A stretch of DNA of 64,000 nucleotides from Dendrolimus kikuchii (Eukaryota; Arthropoda; Insecta; Lepidoptera; Lasiocampidae). The notes under the pieces are model-generated. The model saw only the letters and a program-made list of their open reading frames with translations. It was not told where the DNA came from and did no database searches. The stretch's first letter is position 1; each line of letters starts with the position of its first letter. The stretch lies in the NCBI GenBank assembly GCA_019925095.2, contig CM034405.1:17355401-17419400 (forward strand), written 5' to 3'. Positions 1 through 10,564 of this stretch are shown here, piece after piece. The translations under genes were made by a program, and so were the position numbers.

Positions 1-143
1 TGGCGACATACTCTAGACCAGGGGTGGTAGCCATCCAGTCGGGCAAATGCCCTACCACCTGGCTGTGGGTTGTTTTGTCGCCACTTACGACAGGCCGCCC
101 GGCCGCAGGAAATTGTATTCTTTCTCCGTTCCTGCACGGATAA
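1..143 (-). mobile_element. Partial SINE-like repeat, family S1 (cut by window edge)
   Basis: The segment matches the head half of a roughly 320-bp repeat seen complete at 8,351-8,673. Read on the minus strand it starts ATCCGTGCAGGAACGGAG and contains the GCCTGTCGTAAG-like and GCCCGACTGGATGGCTACC blocks. The poly(A) end lies outside the window. Open frames across these copies are incidental. The family is probably a non-autonomous retroposon; I do not know its database name. Confidence 0.75.
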
Positions 144-395
144 AAGAGTTCAGCGATCCATTCACCTCATTACCTGCCATTACTCTCGTTTCAATATCAC
201 TTTCATGCTTTCCCTCTCTGGTAAACATGCACCCTACAATTAATACATATTACAGTTCAATTACCAATTCATACTTACATTTGTACTCTTCGCAAGAATT
301 TTGATTTAATTACACATGACGGATTTGTATTTAATGAAATTCTAAACATATTATTATAATGTTTTCTGTTATAGTTATTCTTATGTTAAGAATAT

Positions 396-809
396 TCACT
401 TTGTTTTTAGTTTTAGAGGTTCTTTTTTAATTTTTAACTTCTTCCACGGTGCGAATGTGCGGTGGTCGGCGCGAGGCATTTGTGTTGTGCCAGAAAGGTG
501 TTGTTTCATTACTATGATGTTATTTGTGCTATGATCAATTTTCGAAAATTCTCTGCAATTCGCGCGACCTTTAGCACTGCTTGTTGGGAGACCATTGATA
601 TGCAAGTCATCCCCTACGACATTAAGCCAGCACTCCTTCATCGGGACCTGGCGCGCGCTTGTTTTGAGACCTTTGGTAGGGTAAGCAGTCCCAAAGTCTT
701 GAGTTTTGTCTAGGGGGGGGGGGGGGGACTTTTTTTTATACTGAATAGGTTCGCTTTTGACTGACATTGCGCCTGATGTCAGGTGGAAATGCAGTCTAAG
801 GTGGAACAC
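396..809 (-). other. Unidentified 137-codon open frame with a G-homopolymer
   Basis: A minus-strand frame of 137 codons runs here and an overlapping plus-strand frame of 83 codons also exists. Neither resembles a family I know. A run of 15 G at 713-727 encodes a proline tract on the minus strand, which makes the frame length-unstable. The sequence is less AT-rich than its surroundings, so it may be a transposon remnant. I assign no function. Confidence 0.15.
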
Positions 810-3511
810 GCTTATTTAGAAGATACCTGTTCACGCGAGATTTGAACACACCTAGATTGTATTCTTCTCGCGTATATTTTTACTTTAATCATCATCATTT
901 CAGCCATCAGATATCCACTGATGGACACGCGTGCGTTTGTGGTATTAAACCTATGCCTACGCGCCCCGCGAAAAGTAATTTATGTGCTTAAAGTACTGGA
1001 CGTCTCAGATGTCAAGTTTGTGTTAATGTCGAGTTGTGTATTTGTTTGCGAAGTTTGAATTTACCGCCCTGTGAATTAGACGTCCGGGGCATGGGCGTCC
1101 CGGGCTTCCCGCCGATCTCCGTAAAACGTGGCTATACTATAATTCGTCATTTAATTTCACAAAAAGATAATATCGAGGGGTCCAAGGTTATTTGTTTTAA
1201 GCGACATTTGCGAAATTGTGTCGATAGAGGAGTTTGAAGTTTCAATGACCCACAAAAAGACTTCATTAGTAAACTACATACTATATTTAAAAAAGAAAAC
1301 AATCTGTAGTTTTTAGTTGGAAACCAGGTTCATTCCTTAAGTTTGAGACATTAGGATCCAAGTAAACCATCAAGTCAATTCTGTCACAAAATGTCGCTTA
1401 AAACAAATAGCCTTTCACCCTTCGATATAATAAGCACAGAGCCAGATATTAATTTTAATCATTTGCGCTTTATTCTAAGCACGCTAGTTAGTGCCTAACT
1501 TTTTGCATTATATTCATGTTTTTGCGGTGGGTGGGCTTTAACAACGATTCTAAGACTTCCATTAAATATTATTTCAAAATTCTCCAACCAAACAACAGAC
1601 TGGCATAATAATGAAATAACAACTTTAAATTTAGTTTATAAGAATGTAATTAATTATTATTATTATGGATATACGTCGTTATTGATCTGCGATTACTGAT
1701 TAAGTTTTTTTTCTAATATAAAATTATTTTTGATTTTGTAAATTTGCGGTCTATTTATGGTGAAATGATTCGACCCATCAATCAAAATTGTATCGTTCTG
1801 AATTCTACAGTCCGAATTTTTTTTTAAATTTCCCAAAAGTTTAGTTTCTTAAGGCCGATTTTTTTAATCATCACAAAAGTAGTTGATCAAATAAATTATA
1901 TATCCTGGCTAGATTAAAAAAAGAAACCATTCAACTGTTTTATTCATGCAACTGTCATTTTTAATTTTACCATTTTGTATTATATTCTTATGAAAAACTT
2001 TTATCTGGTGATTGTTTAAAAAAAACTGGAGACGAATTCTTACCTAAGCAGAATTTCCTACTATTTTTTCAAGATTGTGTTAATTTTACAAATAAAAATT
2101 GTAATATTAATAGACACGTGGAAATGCAATCTAAACATAAGTCAAGTTGACATCTTGAAATGTCACTTCTGGCTTAAAAATGAAAGCAGTTATACAAAAC
2201 AATCTCGAGAAGCTCGTATTGATTTTGGCAGCTTTGATGTATAAAAATGATTCTAGACCGCAATTTTACGAATAATTATTGAAATTAAAAAGTAATAAAT
2301 GTACAAAACTTATATCTTTGACTGTTACAGAGTAAAAATATATAGTACAAAATGATGTTTTTCCTTGAAAAAAATCAGTCGATTACAAGCAAATTTTTTA
2401 CATATTAGTAATTTAAATTGCAAAAAGCAAATGTGTGTGCTATGTATACTAAATTTAAGCCTCTAATATACTCGTCAAAGACTTGAATAGACTTCTAAGT
2501 GTTGTCACAATTATACTGCTTGGTATAGATGCGAGTGAGATAGCAAGGTCTTCTACAGTTCCCAGAGTTTATAACACTTACGCTATGTTGTGGGAAAGAG
2601 ATGGCATGCATCTCTCTCCCTGTCTGTGAATCTTAAAACTATGTTCAGCGCAATGACGTGTACGAACTTCAAGGACACATTTCTGTTTTGCATTTAAGCC
2701 TTTCAAAACGCAAGTTTGACCCGCGAGTTTTAATGTATTATTGTATAATACAAGTGTTATTGAAAACGTTGCATATTTAGTCTTTTATCTTTTTGTTGTC
2801 GGAGAAGTTTTGGTCTTTTTTTGTGAATTCTTTGACGAGTATACAAGAAAAGAGGTTCTAGATAAATATGAATAAATTTTTTAGCGTTTTTAGTAGGAGA
2901 ATGCCCCTAAACGTAGATGATAGTGGTAATCTCAGATCAAATGTTTATTATACTGTTAGCGAACATAGAATCCAGCCGTGTCCCGTGTCTTTTTGTATTT
3001 AATGAATTGTACCTTATTTTTTTCTTTACATAATGTTATTCATGTGAACAGGTGTCCCGGAGTAATGTCAAATAAACTATAAAATGGTGAAATTTTTATT
3101 GTTTATTTATTTTTTCCTAATTTACAAACCCTTGCGACTTTTTATGGTTTAATTGCCTAAAGCGTTAAAATGGAATCCTTATACATCTACGTCGTCCATC
3201 TCTATGTATATCACAACTTAGCCATCTTAATGGAAAAGAAATTGACCTGTATGTCTAATGCTCGGACTTCACCTGCGATAATGTTATGATTATTGACTGT
3301 GGCCAATTGCGTCTTATTTATAACGTTAAAATTCACGCCGTTTGAAGAAAACGTAGGATTTCACGTGAGTGGTGACTAACAGGTTCGCGAATAGAAAACA
3401 ATATACCTAGTTTAAGTTTAAATAGCACTGCGTTTGCAGATATAACGAAAGTACGTCGCGTCGCGGGCATTTGTTACAAGTCAACCGAATTTGTACTTCG
3501 TTATACACTCA
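810..3511. other. AT-rich intergenic DNA, no gene seen
   Basis: There is no long open frame or recognisable domain here. A short piece near 885-930 (TTTCAGCCATCAGATATCC) resembles the end of lepidopteran RTE-like repeats. The rest is AT-rich and unassigned. Confidence 0.5.
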
Positions 3512-3898
3512 AGCCGCTACTGCGAACAACTGATGAGATTAAAGCAAAAAGTTGAGAGAAAGCGGGCGGAATTAATCAACAGAAGGGGTGTGGTTTTTCA
3601 CCATGATAACGCTAGACCTCACACATTTTGAGCCACTCAGCAAAAATTACGAGAGTTTGGCTGGGATGTGTTAATGCATCCGCCGTATAGTCCTGATCTT
3701 GCACCTTCAGATTTTCACCTGTTTCGGTCTCTGCAGAATTCCTTAGGCAGTGTCAGGTTAACATCACGAGAGGACTGCCAAAACCACTTGTCGCAGTTTT
3801 TTGATCAAAAGCCCCAAAATTTTTATAGCAATGGGATCACGTCCCCACCTACAAGATGGCAAAAAGTTATCCAACAAAATGGCACCTATATACTTTAG
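3512..3898 (+). pseudogene. Decayed mariner (DD34D) transposase, C-terminal part
   Basis: One reading frame encodes the mariner motif HHDNARPH, then HPPYSPDLAPSDFHLF, then a C-terminal stretch ending WQKVIQQNG before a TAA. The spacing between the D of HDNARPH and the last D of SPDLAPSD is 34 residues, the classic mariner DD34D. An internal TGA at 3,629-3,631 breaks the frame just after HDNARPH. The N-terminal DNA-binding half and the first catalytic aspartate are missing, and I see no clear terminal repeat. It is a dead fragment of a Tc1/mariner superfamily cut-and-paste transposon. Confidence 0.88.
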
Positions 3899-4290
3899 TC
3901 AAATCTAAATAAACTTTATAAAAAAACCTTTTGAATTTTTATATAAAATGTGAAGAAACTCTTTCTCCCCAACCTAATATTATTTTGCTGATTAAGGTAC
4001 TGTTTGAGATGACCTTACTTGATCTTTATGTTTTTTCCCAAGAGAAATTTATTAATAAATTCGTTTTAAACGAGTTTTTGTTGCTATGCTAGTTATCAAA
4101 ATGCGTCATAAGTATAATGCCTCTTATTTCAAACATTATTATGGGAAAAAGAAAAAAGAAATATGTTTGAAACATTTATTTCTCTAAAAAAGTACATTAA
4201 ACAACTTACTTGCTACATTACTAAGTAATATAAAAAAAAGGAATATAACATTAAAGATTATGTGTAGACATCGTATTATTCAAACTACTC

Positions 4291-4431
4291 ATGGCCGGTT
4301 CCTATATTTTAACGACCGTTCCTTTGCCCTATTATCGGATAAAATTTGACATGAGCTCCATACAAGTAGTGTCACAATTCAACCGACGGCAATGCAAGTG
4401 AACGGTCCCTAAACATACAGGAACCGGCCAT
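4291..4431. mobile_element. MITE with about 30-bp imperfect terminal inverted repeats
   Basis: The left end ATGGCCGGTTCCTATATTTT is mirrored at the right by a sequence ending GGAACCGGCCAT. The arms then diverge slightly (ACGACCGTTCC against GGGACCGTTC). The core of about 80 bp does not code. The superfamily is unresolved because no target-site duplication is obvious. Confidence 0.6.
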
Positions 4432-4852
4432 CAATAAACAATAACTAAGGCTACGTTTAATCTGTTTCAAACGAGTTTTTAAAAATCTTTTTTTTACAAA
4501 CTCGTATAAAATTCATCAAAATACTATAAAATCTCAGAACAATAACTAAATGTAAAAACTACTAAAATAGAATCAGAGTGAAATGCTCATTTATTCAAAT
4601 AAAGTAATCAGTATATATAGATCTATAACTTTATTTGAATAAATGAAAAAAACGATACACTCGTGCGAGTGCAAAAAAAGTCTCGTATTTCTACTATTTC
4701 GAAATAGGGTCACAATTATAAATTAAATTAATACAATTTTATTATGCCCACTAAATAAAAAAGACGTGTTCATAATCTTTATATGTAATATAAGATCAAC
4801 TTAATATGGTCGGTGTAGTTATCATGCCTTTATAGCAAGGCAATAATGGCTA

Positions 4853-5099
4853 CGTTCCATTAGAGACTCACAACGACCGCGTTCCGATTTATCCCGTTCC
4901 ATCTGCTTTCCGGCGTTACAATCATAAACCCAAGTGGAACGGCTATTCGACCCACCTCTTGACATGGGTCGTTGTGAGCGCTGTGTGATCGAAAATGATG
5001 ACGTCATTAGTGACGTTTTCGCCACGACCACAACGACCGCGGTCGCCTTGTGGAACGGCTAACGGAGCATTTTGGGCGTTGTGAGCTACTAATGGAACG
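4853..5099. mobile_element. MITE with TIRs starting CGTTCCATTAG
   Basis: The left end CGTTCCATTAGAGACTCACA is mirrored at the right end (reverse complement CGTTCCATTAGTAGCTCACA). The 247-bp element is GC-richer than its flanks. The small frames across it are incidental. I could not identify a target-site duplication. Confidence 0.6.
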
Positions 5100-6460
5100 C
5101 GCTGATTGTATGTACTGTTGGAGTTGTAGCTGGCCCTATAGAAAAACTTTAGAGTTATCAATTCAAATAAATTGGTTACCTAGCTACAACTACAAAAATA
5201 ACAGACTTTTGGCAGTGTCATTGAAAAGTTAATCTCATATACATATAGTGGTAAAAGTGCAATAAAAAACAATTTAAAACTATTATCTAAATTATAGTGA
5301 CCAGTGATCTTAAGTTACTAATGTAACTATCCATCGAGAATCCAGATTCTGCTAGGATAGGTGAGTTTACCTATAATGCTTTAAGCTTTAAAGCAGTGAT
5401 AATGTAAATAAGGAATATATACGCGTCCCTTTCCAGCACACTTTCAACGCTATAAGTAAAAAGAGATCGGATGCAACATACTTCGTACTTATTTTAATAT
5501 GGTTTCTACAGCGTCAGTTATTGTTCTGAGTACGTATTACATAAACTATGTTTGTATATACGCTTAGTTAACATCATTTGACACCGACACAGAGCAGGAT
5601 TTGTGATAATCTATTTGACTATAGTACCTACTGTAGTAGTAGTGTTGCCAACTCCTAATAATGGATATTACTTAATGCGGTAATAAAATAACTTACAAAT
5701 AAAAAATATTACAACAGTAAATCTTTTATTTTTTTGTAATTTGTTGGAAGTTTATTGGAAGTTGGTAACCCAGCGAGACAAGTTATCGTGGACGCGCTAA
5801 TAATTTGCGCATTCGTAACTCTTAAACTAACATGTTATCTAAGGTATATTTCATACATCACTAATTGCCGCGCTCAGAGTCTGCTAATGGCTAATTAAGA
5901 GACAATTAAAGTTCTCGATATACTCATATTCGTGTCAAATCATCAGACAAAATTATAACACAACGTGCGATACACAGAGACGCTTACCCTAAATCAGGGT
6001 TGTGTAACAAGAGAGAGTCGAAATCTGTCGATAGGCAACATCCACGCTTTATACCGGGTCCCTGAATTATTGTAGTGTATAATGACGAGTGTTCAAATCC
6101 AAACCATACACCGTTCGGGTGGTATTTTTTCTGGTCTCCTGTGTTGACAGTGAAGGCAAATAAGACTTGTTTATCGAGATTATCGATGTGCAAAACACGA
6201 CAATTCGTCTTACAAGGTCATCATGGTCTGTATGTTCCTGCGAAATGCGAAGATCCCAGCAGTAGAACGTTTATGGACTAATAATATATTTTCTTTTATT
6301 ATATATATATTTCAATAATTACGGTCTCTGAGTGCGGCCCTAACATAGATAAGAGAAACTATACCTTAATGTTATCTTAAAGTGATCCCAGCAACATTTA
6401 TATCAAACAGATGACTCTGTGGTCATCAGGTCATCTTCTTAGTACATCAACTATTACTAA
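5100..6460. other. Intergenic DNA, nothing recognised
   Basis: Only short overlapping frames of under 70 codons occur, on both strands (around 5,984-6,281), and they match no family I know. The region is AT-rich. Confidence 0.4.
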
Positions 6461-7320
6461 TTTTTTTTTATAGCTGAAGAACAGCAGACAGGCTGACGGC
6501 CCACCTGATGGAAAGCGGTTTGCAACACCAGAGATGTTACCAACGCGCTGCCGGTCTCGAAGAAATTTTATGAAACCTTTTTAAAAAAACTCCATATCGT
6601 AGCGCTGAGGGAGAACCTCGGCTGGGAGCTCGTTCCAAATACCCATGGTTCGCAAGAGAAACGTTCTACAGAACCGTTGCGTACATGAGCGAAGCGGCTC
6701 GAGGAAATGGGGATGAACTCCCAACCGATGGCGAGCGGTGCGATCGTAGAAAGAAGACGAAGGCACTATTCTAAACAGTTCCTCGGAACACTCCCCGTTA
6801 TACAGTCGGTAGAATACGCAGAGAGACGCGATGTCCCACCCAAGGCCAAGCGTATCTAGACCGTCTGTGGGTATGAGATCATCTACGACGCGAACGGCTC
6901 GACGTTGTATTGCTCCAGCCCAAAGGTGTGAGCAGTACTCCAACCCAAAGGTGTGAGTAGTACTCCATCCCAAAGGTGTGAGCAGTACTCCATCCCAAAG
7001 GTGTGAGCAGTACTCCAGCCCAAAGGTGTGAGCAGTACTCCATCCCAAAGGTGTGAGCAGTACTCCAGCCCATAGGTGTAAGCAGTACTCCATCCCAAAG
7101 GTGTGAGCAGTACTCCATCACAAAGGTGTGAGAAGTACTCCATATACGGTCTAAAGTACTGCTTGAGCCGGTTTAGGACTCGCAGCTTCTTGGAGGCAAG
7201 TTGTGCCTTGCCTTCGAGATGGCCCCTGAACTGCACATCGTTCGCAATGTCAACACCGAGGATCCCAATACTCTTGGAGGTGGTACGGGGAGTTCCTTGG
7301 AACTGAAGTGTTTGCTCGAA
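6461..7320 (-). pseudogene. CR1-like LINE remnant: reverse transcriptase C-terminus and 3' end
   Basis: Read on the minus strand, about 7,310-7,150 encodes RGHLEGKAQLASKKLRVLNR and KQYFRPYMEY. Below the minisatellite, 6,900-6,590 encodes RRAVRVVDDLIP, DIASLCVFYRLYNGECSEEL and GIWNELPAEVLPQRYD. These are the C-terminal motifs of CR1-type ORF2 proteins. A 3' untranslated tail (GGCCCACCTGATGGAAAGCG on the plus strand) and an A-rich end at 6,461-6,470 follow. The ORF is 5' truncated and disrupted by a 25-bp tandem expansion. The 3' tail is shared with the S1 SINE-like repeats in this window. Confidence 0.85.
6919..7142. repeat. 25-bp minisatellite, about nine units, inside the LINE remnant
   Basis: The unit is close to CCCAAAGGTGTGAGCAGTAC plus TCCAT, repeated about nine times with few differences. 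It corresponds to the LINE codons for EYCSHLWAG. Because 25 is not a multiple of three, successive units are read in different frames and the peptide pattern repeats every three units (25 residues). The expansion therefore happened inside the retrotransposon sequence. Confidence 0.9.
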
Positions 7321-7360
7321 TGGAGTTTTTTACTACTTACTAATGTGTATAGATTGAAAT

Positions 7361-7431
7361 AACATACCATAAACAATTGAATGAATGGATTTAGTTAAGG
7401 TAGCTCTTGTAGAGCAGGAGTGAATGAACAA
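7361..7431 (-). pseudogene. Possible decayed copy of the TAF4 last-exon end
   Basis: An ungapped comparison with TAF4's terminal exon and 3' flank (10,409-10,470) gives about 70% identity over about 62 bp. It includes the shared block CTTGTAGAGCAGGA. Read on the minus strand it encodes LLYKSYLN and a stop, against LLYKFYLR and a stop in the gene. Weaker echoes of the downstream part occur at 7,594 and 7,783. This could be a duplication or a shared repeat motif. Confidence 0.35.
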
Positions 7432-8350
7432 AATGTTTTCATTTAGATTCAAAAATATTTTTTAATATAATATAAATCTCTCTGAGAGCAATCGTTACAC
7501 GCATAAAGATTAGGGCTTAACTCTTTAATAATAATTATATCACTTACAATTAGTTATACCTGAGACATCGATAATACAACAATTACATCGTCATACCATA
7601 GACAATTTAATAAATCGAATCACTTAACGTAGATGTAATAAACGGTGAATAAAAATGTAAAAATAAATTTATAAAATTGATATATGATTTTTAGTCACCA
7701 CACCTATGTACTTAAGAATATAACGACATTCGTAATAGATCCATTACATAATACAGTCAACACAGAATAATAACATTTTACCATAGACAATCGAATGAAT
7801 GGAGTCAAATAAGGTAATTTAAATTACATAAAAGGATTGTTTGCTTTTTTTTTTAGTTTACAACTGCTAGGTTTCTATATGTTACTATCCATTCATTTGG
7901 CTTATTACTGATTAATTTGTTGTTATTTTTTTCGCTACAGTGTCAAAGGCAAAGGACTGAGACCATACATGCTAATCTCATGTTTCATAGTATAGTTTAG
8001 CCAAATTGTAGGTCTTCGACTGACGCAAATCTACAGAGTTCTTGTTGGTGTTTTCAGCAAATAAGGTTTGCAATTTATAAATTCTCAAAGTATGCTACAT
8101 GGCTAAATTCTTTGAGAATTAGTACGCCGCGTTTTAAAAAATTGTAAGAATAAAACGATTTTAAGAAATAGCGACGTAATTACATTCCTAATATATTATT
8201 ATACATGTGTACAATAACATATAAATATATACATGTGTATTAGGGTGGCGCAAAAAAACCGACTATTTTTTTAGTCTCGAGTGTTTTTTTTTTACTTTTG
8301 ATGTTTTAACCCTTAAGACTATTATTATCGATATACCAAAAGCCAAATAT
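7432..8350. other. Intergenic DNA without recognised genes
   Basis: The sequence is AT-rich and has no long frame. It contains two short blocks (near 7,594 and 7,783) resembling the sequence at 7,361. Nothing else was recognised. Confidence 0.4.
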
Positions 8351-8673
8351 ATCCGTGCAGGAACGGAGAAAGAATACAATTTCCTGCGGCCGGGCGGCCT
8401 GTCGTAAGAGGCGACAACACAACCCACAGCCAGGTGGTAGGGTATTTGCCCGACTGGATGGCTACCACCCCTGGTCTAAAGTATGTCGCCATAACAACCT
8501 TGAGTTGTGTTCCGGTATTAGTGACCAGGTTCCAGTCTCCCTTAAGAGAGCAGCAGCGCATTTGTAGCACCTTTGGTGTTGCAAATGTCCATAGGCGATG
8601 GTAACCGCTTTTCATCAAGTGGGCCGTCTGCCTGTCTGCTGAACTTCTGCAATAAAAAAAATAAAAAAAAAAG
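8351..8673 (+). mobile_element. Complete SINE-like repeat, family S1
   Basis: This is the best plus-strand copy of the family. It begins ATCCGTGCAGGAACGGAG, continues through GCCTGTCGTAAGAGGCGAC, TGGATGGCTACCACCCC and TTGAGTTGTGTTCCGG, and ends with TTGCAAATGTCCATAGGCG, GGGCCGTCTGCCTGTCTGC and an A-rich AATAAAAAAA tail. The last part matches the 3' end of the CR1-like LINE at 6,461-7,320, as expected of a SINE mobilised by that LINE. I see no convincing tRNA-type box A and box B. Confidence 0.8.
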
Positions 8674-8856
8674 CCGCAAGACTAACACTATCACTATCTC
8701 GTAATATACCAAGAAAATATACCCATTTCATACAAATCCTATATAAACAGAGTGAGACAACAACACAATTCACGATCACGTGCACAAACGCGATCTGCAC
8801 TCTCATCGCGGACACATAATTATGTGCTATTAGTGAGCTAAAGAGTTATGAACACC

Positions 8857-9118
8857 CTCCAAAGGACACGCAAAAAAAAAATTAAGAGGTAGCTCAAAAT
8901 TTTTTAAGATTCCAAAAATCGCCATAAACCGATTTTTTTCTATACAATTCTTTTTCTCGTTACGGTATAATTTTATAGACCAAAAAATAAGAAGTTTCTG
9001 AAAGTTTCAGTTAAAAATTTGATTGTTAAAAGGTCACTCATAATTTTTTTGGCGATTTTTGAAATCTTAAAAAATTTGGAGCGACGTGTTAAATTTTTTT
9101 TAACTGTCCTTTAGAGGA
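8857..9118. mobile_element. Foldback MITE inserted next to a LINE remnant
   Basis: Arms CTCCAAAGGACA at the left and TGTCCTTTAGAGG at the right are inverted. Inner arms containing CCAAAAATCGCC and GGCGATTTTTG are also inverted. The element forms a long imperfect hairpin and does not code. Confidence 0.55.
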
Positions 9119-9124
9119 AATTCT

Positions 9125-9238
9125 TAAAACGTCAAAAGGCTGTCCAACTTTGGAATACACTGCCTGTTGCTGTCAGACAAGCAAAATCTCTAATAACATT
9201 TAAGAACATGGTCAGGAAATAATATCTGCAATATAATG
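9125..9238 (+). pseudogene. LINE reverse transcriptase C-terminal remnant
   Basis: A short frame reads QLWNTLPVAVRQAKSLITFK and then a stop. This is the typical C-terminus of CR1/Jockey-type ORF2 proteins. Only the last part of about 30 codons survives. Confidence 0.65.
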
Positions 9239-9419
9239 ATATGTAATTTTATATAATTAGTACTATATTGCATATAACTATATATTTATTATGTTTAAAT
9301 AGTTGCATTGTATCACTATATTTTGTATATGTATATTTGTATATATAGTAGGTATATATTTATTATTAAAATGCAAGTAATCGTACAATAATTATGTATA
9401 CCACCATCGCCACTCCTAA

Positions 9420-9967
9420 TCTATACATATAGATATAATGAAACTGTAGAGGTCGAATTTCTGTATAATGAAAAAAAATATGCTAAAAACCGAGTCAGGA
9501 GGATGTAAGAAGTGAAATAGAACTAATTTAGATTTTTTTCAATTTTTTTGTTTCTCTGTCTGTCTGTCTGTCTGTTTGTACCGGCTAAACTCCGAAACGA
9601 CCGGAAGGATTTAAATTAAATTTTGTATGGTGGTAGCTTATATCCCTGGTCAACATATAGGACATTTTTGATGCCGAAAAATTAAAGAGTTCCCATGGGA
9701 TAGTTACAAAAACTTTAATTACTTTAACAGCTTATTATATACAACTTATGTACCTAATGAATATATGAATATGTAACATCTATACATATTCATACAATAA
9801 AACAATGTATACATTAATAAAAATACGAGATTCCGCGAAAAAGTAAAACCCTACAAAAAACAGTGTCTAGCATATCGTATTTTATCAGCATATTAAATAA
9901 AGTAGATGGCGCTGATAGTATTCTACATCGCGATCGCGACGCGAACGAAGTCGCGGGCATCAGCTAG
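9420..9967 (+). mobile_element. Non-autonomous Helitron, 548 bp
   Basis: It starts TCTATACATATAGATATAA after an A and ends CGCGGGCATCAGCTAG before a T. A GC-rich stretch that can form a hairpin precedes the CTAG. The interior holds a (CTGT)n run near 9,557 and no ORF. The ends and the A-T insertion site match animal Helitrons. Confidence 0.8.
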
Positions 9968-10114
9968 TAATGTATAAGGAACGTAATTACGTCGCTTTTT
10001 CCTTAATTATTACGATTTTAGAAAATCAACTTGCACAGTACAACTATTTCAGTTTCCGCGGAAAACTAAATATCAATTTTCAACTAAACAGATATACAAT
10101 GCAAAAGTGGATGG

Positions 10115-10290
10115 ATGCAGAAGTCGTGGAAGGTCACGACACACCTTCCATGATCAAATTGATCGTGTACTAGCAGAAGGTGATGTCAAAGAAGCAAGTG
10201 AGGTGTGTAAGAATGGGCCTAAATGGCACTCTGTTGTTCGTGCCTACCCCGCAAGGGAACTGGCGTGAAGTTATGTATGTATGTAATTTT
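10115..10290 (+). mobile_element. 3' fragment of an RTE-like LINE with (TATG)n tail
   Basis: The segment matches the 3' end of the longer copy at 15,881-16,506, including CACGACACACCTTCCATGAT, CCTACCCCGCAAGGGAACTG and a GTATG repeat tail. An internal part present in the longer copy is deleted here. It lies about 150 bp beyond the TAF4 stop codon. Confidence 0.8.
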
Positions 10291-10340
10291 CAAAGGTAAA
10301 AGACGGGATCGTAATAAATAGAAACCCGGCAATTGATTTT

Positions 10341-10346
10341 TTTAAT
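10341..10346 (-). promoter_or_regulatory. Candidate TAF4 poly(A) signal (ATTAAA)
   Basis: TTTAAT on the plus strand gives ATTAAA on the minus strand about 90 nt past the TAF4 stop codon. No canonical AATAAA is closer. ATTAAA is the commonest variant signal, but an AT-rich sequence can produce it by chance. Confidence 0.3.
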
Positions 10347-10435
10347 ATATCAACTACTACATATTACATTGGTCACATAGACATCGATAGTTATAGAAGA
10401 GTGGCATCGCGCCATAGACAATCGACCCGACGGAT

Positions 10436-10564
10436 TTACCTGAGGTAGAACTTGTAGAGCAGGACCGAGTGAGCGGTCTCGTGCTCCTGCTCCATCAGGA
10501 ACAGCAGGTCGCGGGCGTTGATGCGCTTCAGGCGCGTGCGCAGCGCCAGCTGGCTGCGGCCACT
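10436..10564 (-). CDS. TAF4: TAF4 exon 11 (terminal coding exon)
   Basis: It encodes 42 residues starting SGRSQLALRTRLKRINARDL and ending LLYKFYLR with TAA at 10,438-10,436. The block RDLLFLMEQEHET and the LLYK ending are hallmarks of the extreme C-terminus of metazoan TAF4. The acceptor is TTCAG at 10,565-10,569, phase 0. The exon is strongly GC-rich compared with its AT-rich flanks. Confidence 0.93.
   Translation of the reverse strand, partial: SGRSQLALRTRLKRINARDLLFLMEQEHETAHSVLLYKFYLR

Noticed and set aside
6581..7236. Proteins with a repeated EYCSHLW-type motif in overlapping frames
   Set aside because: All are readings of the 25-bp minisatellite inside a CR1-like LINE remnant.
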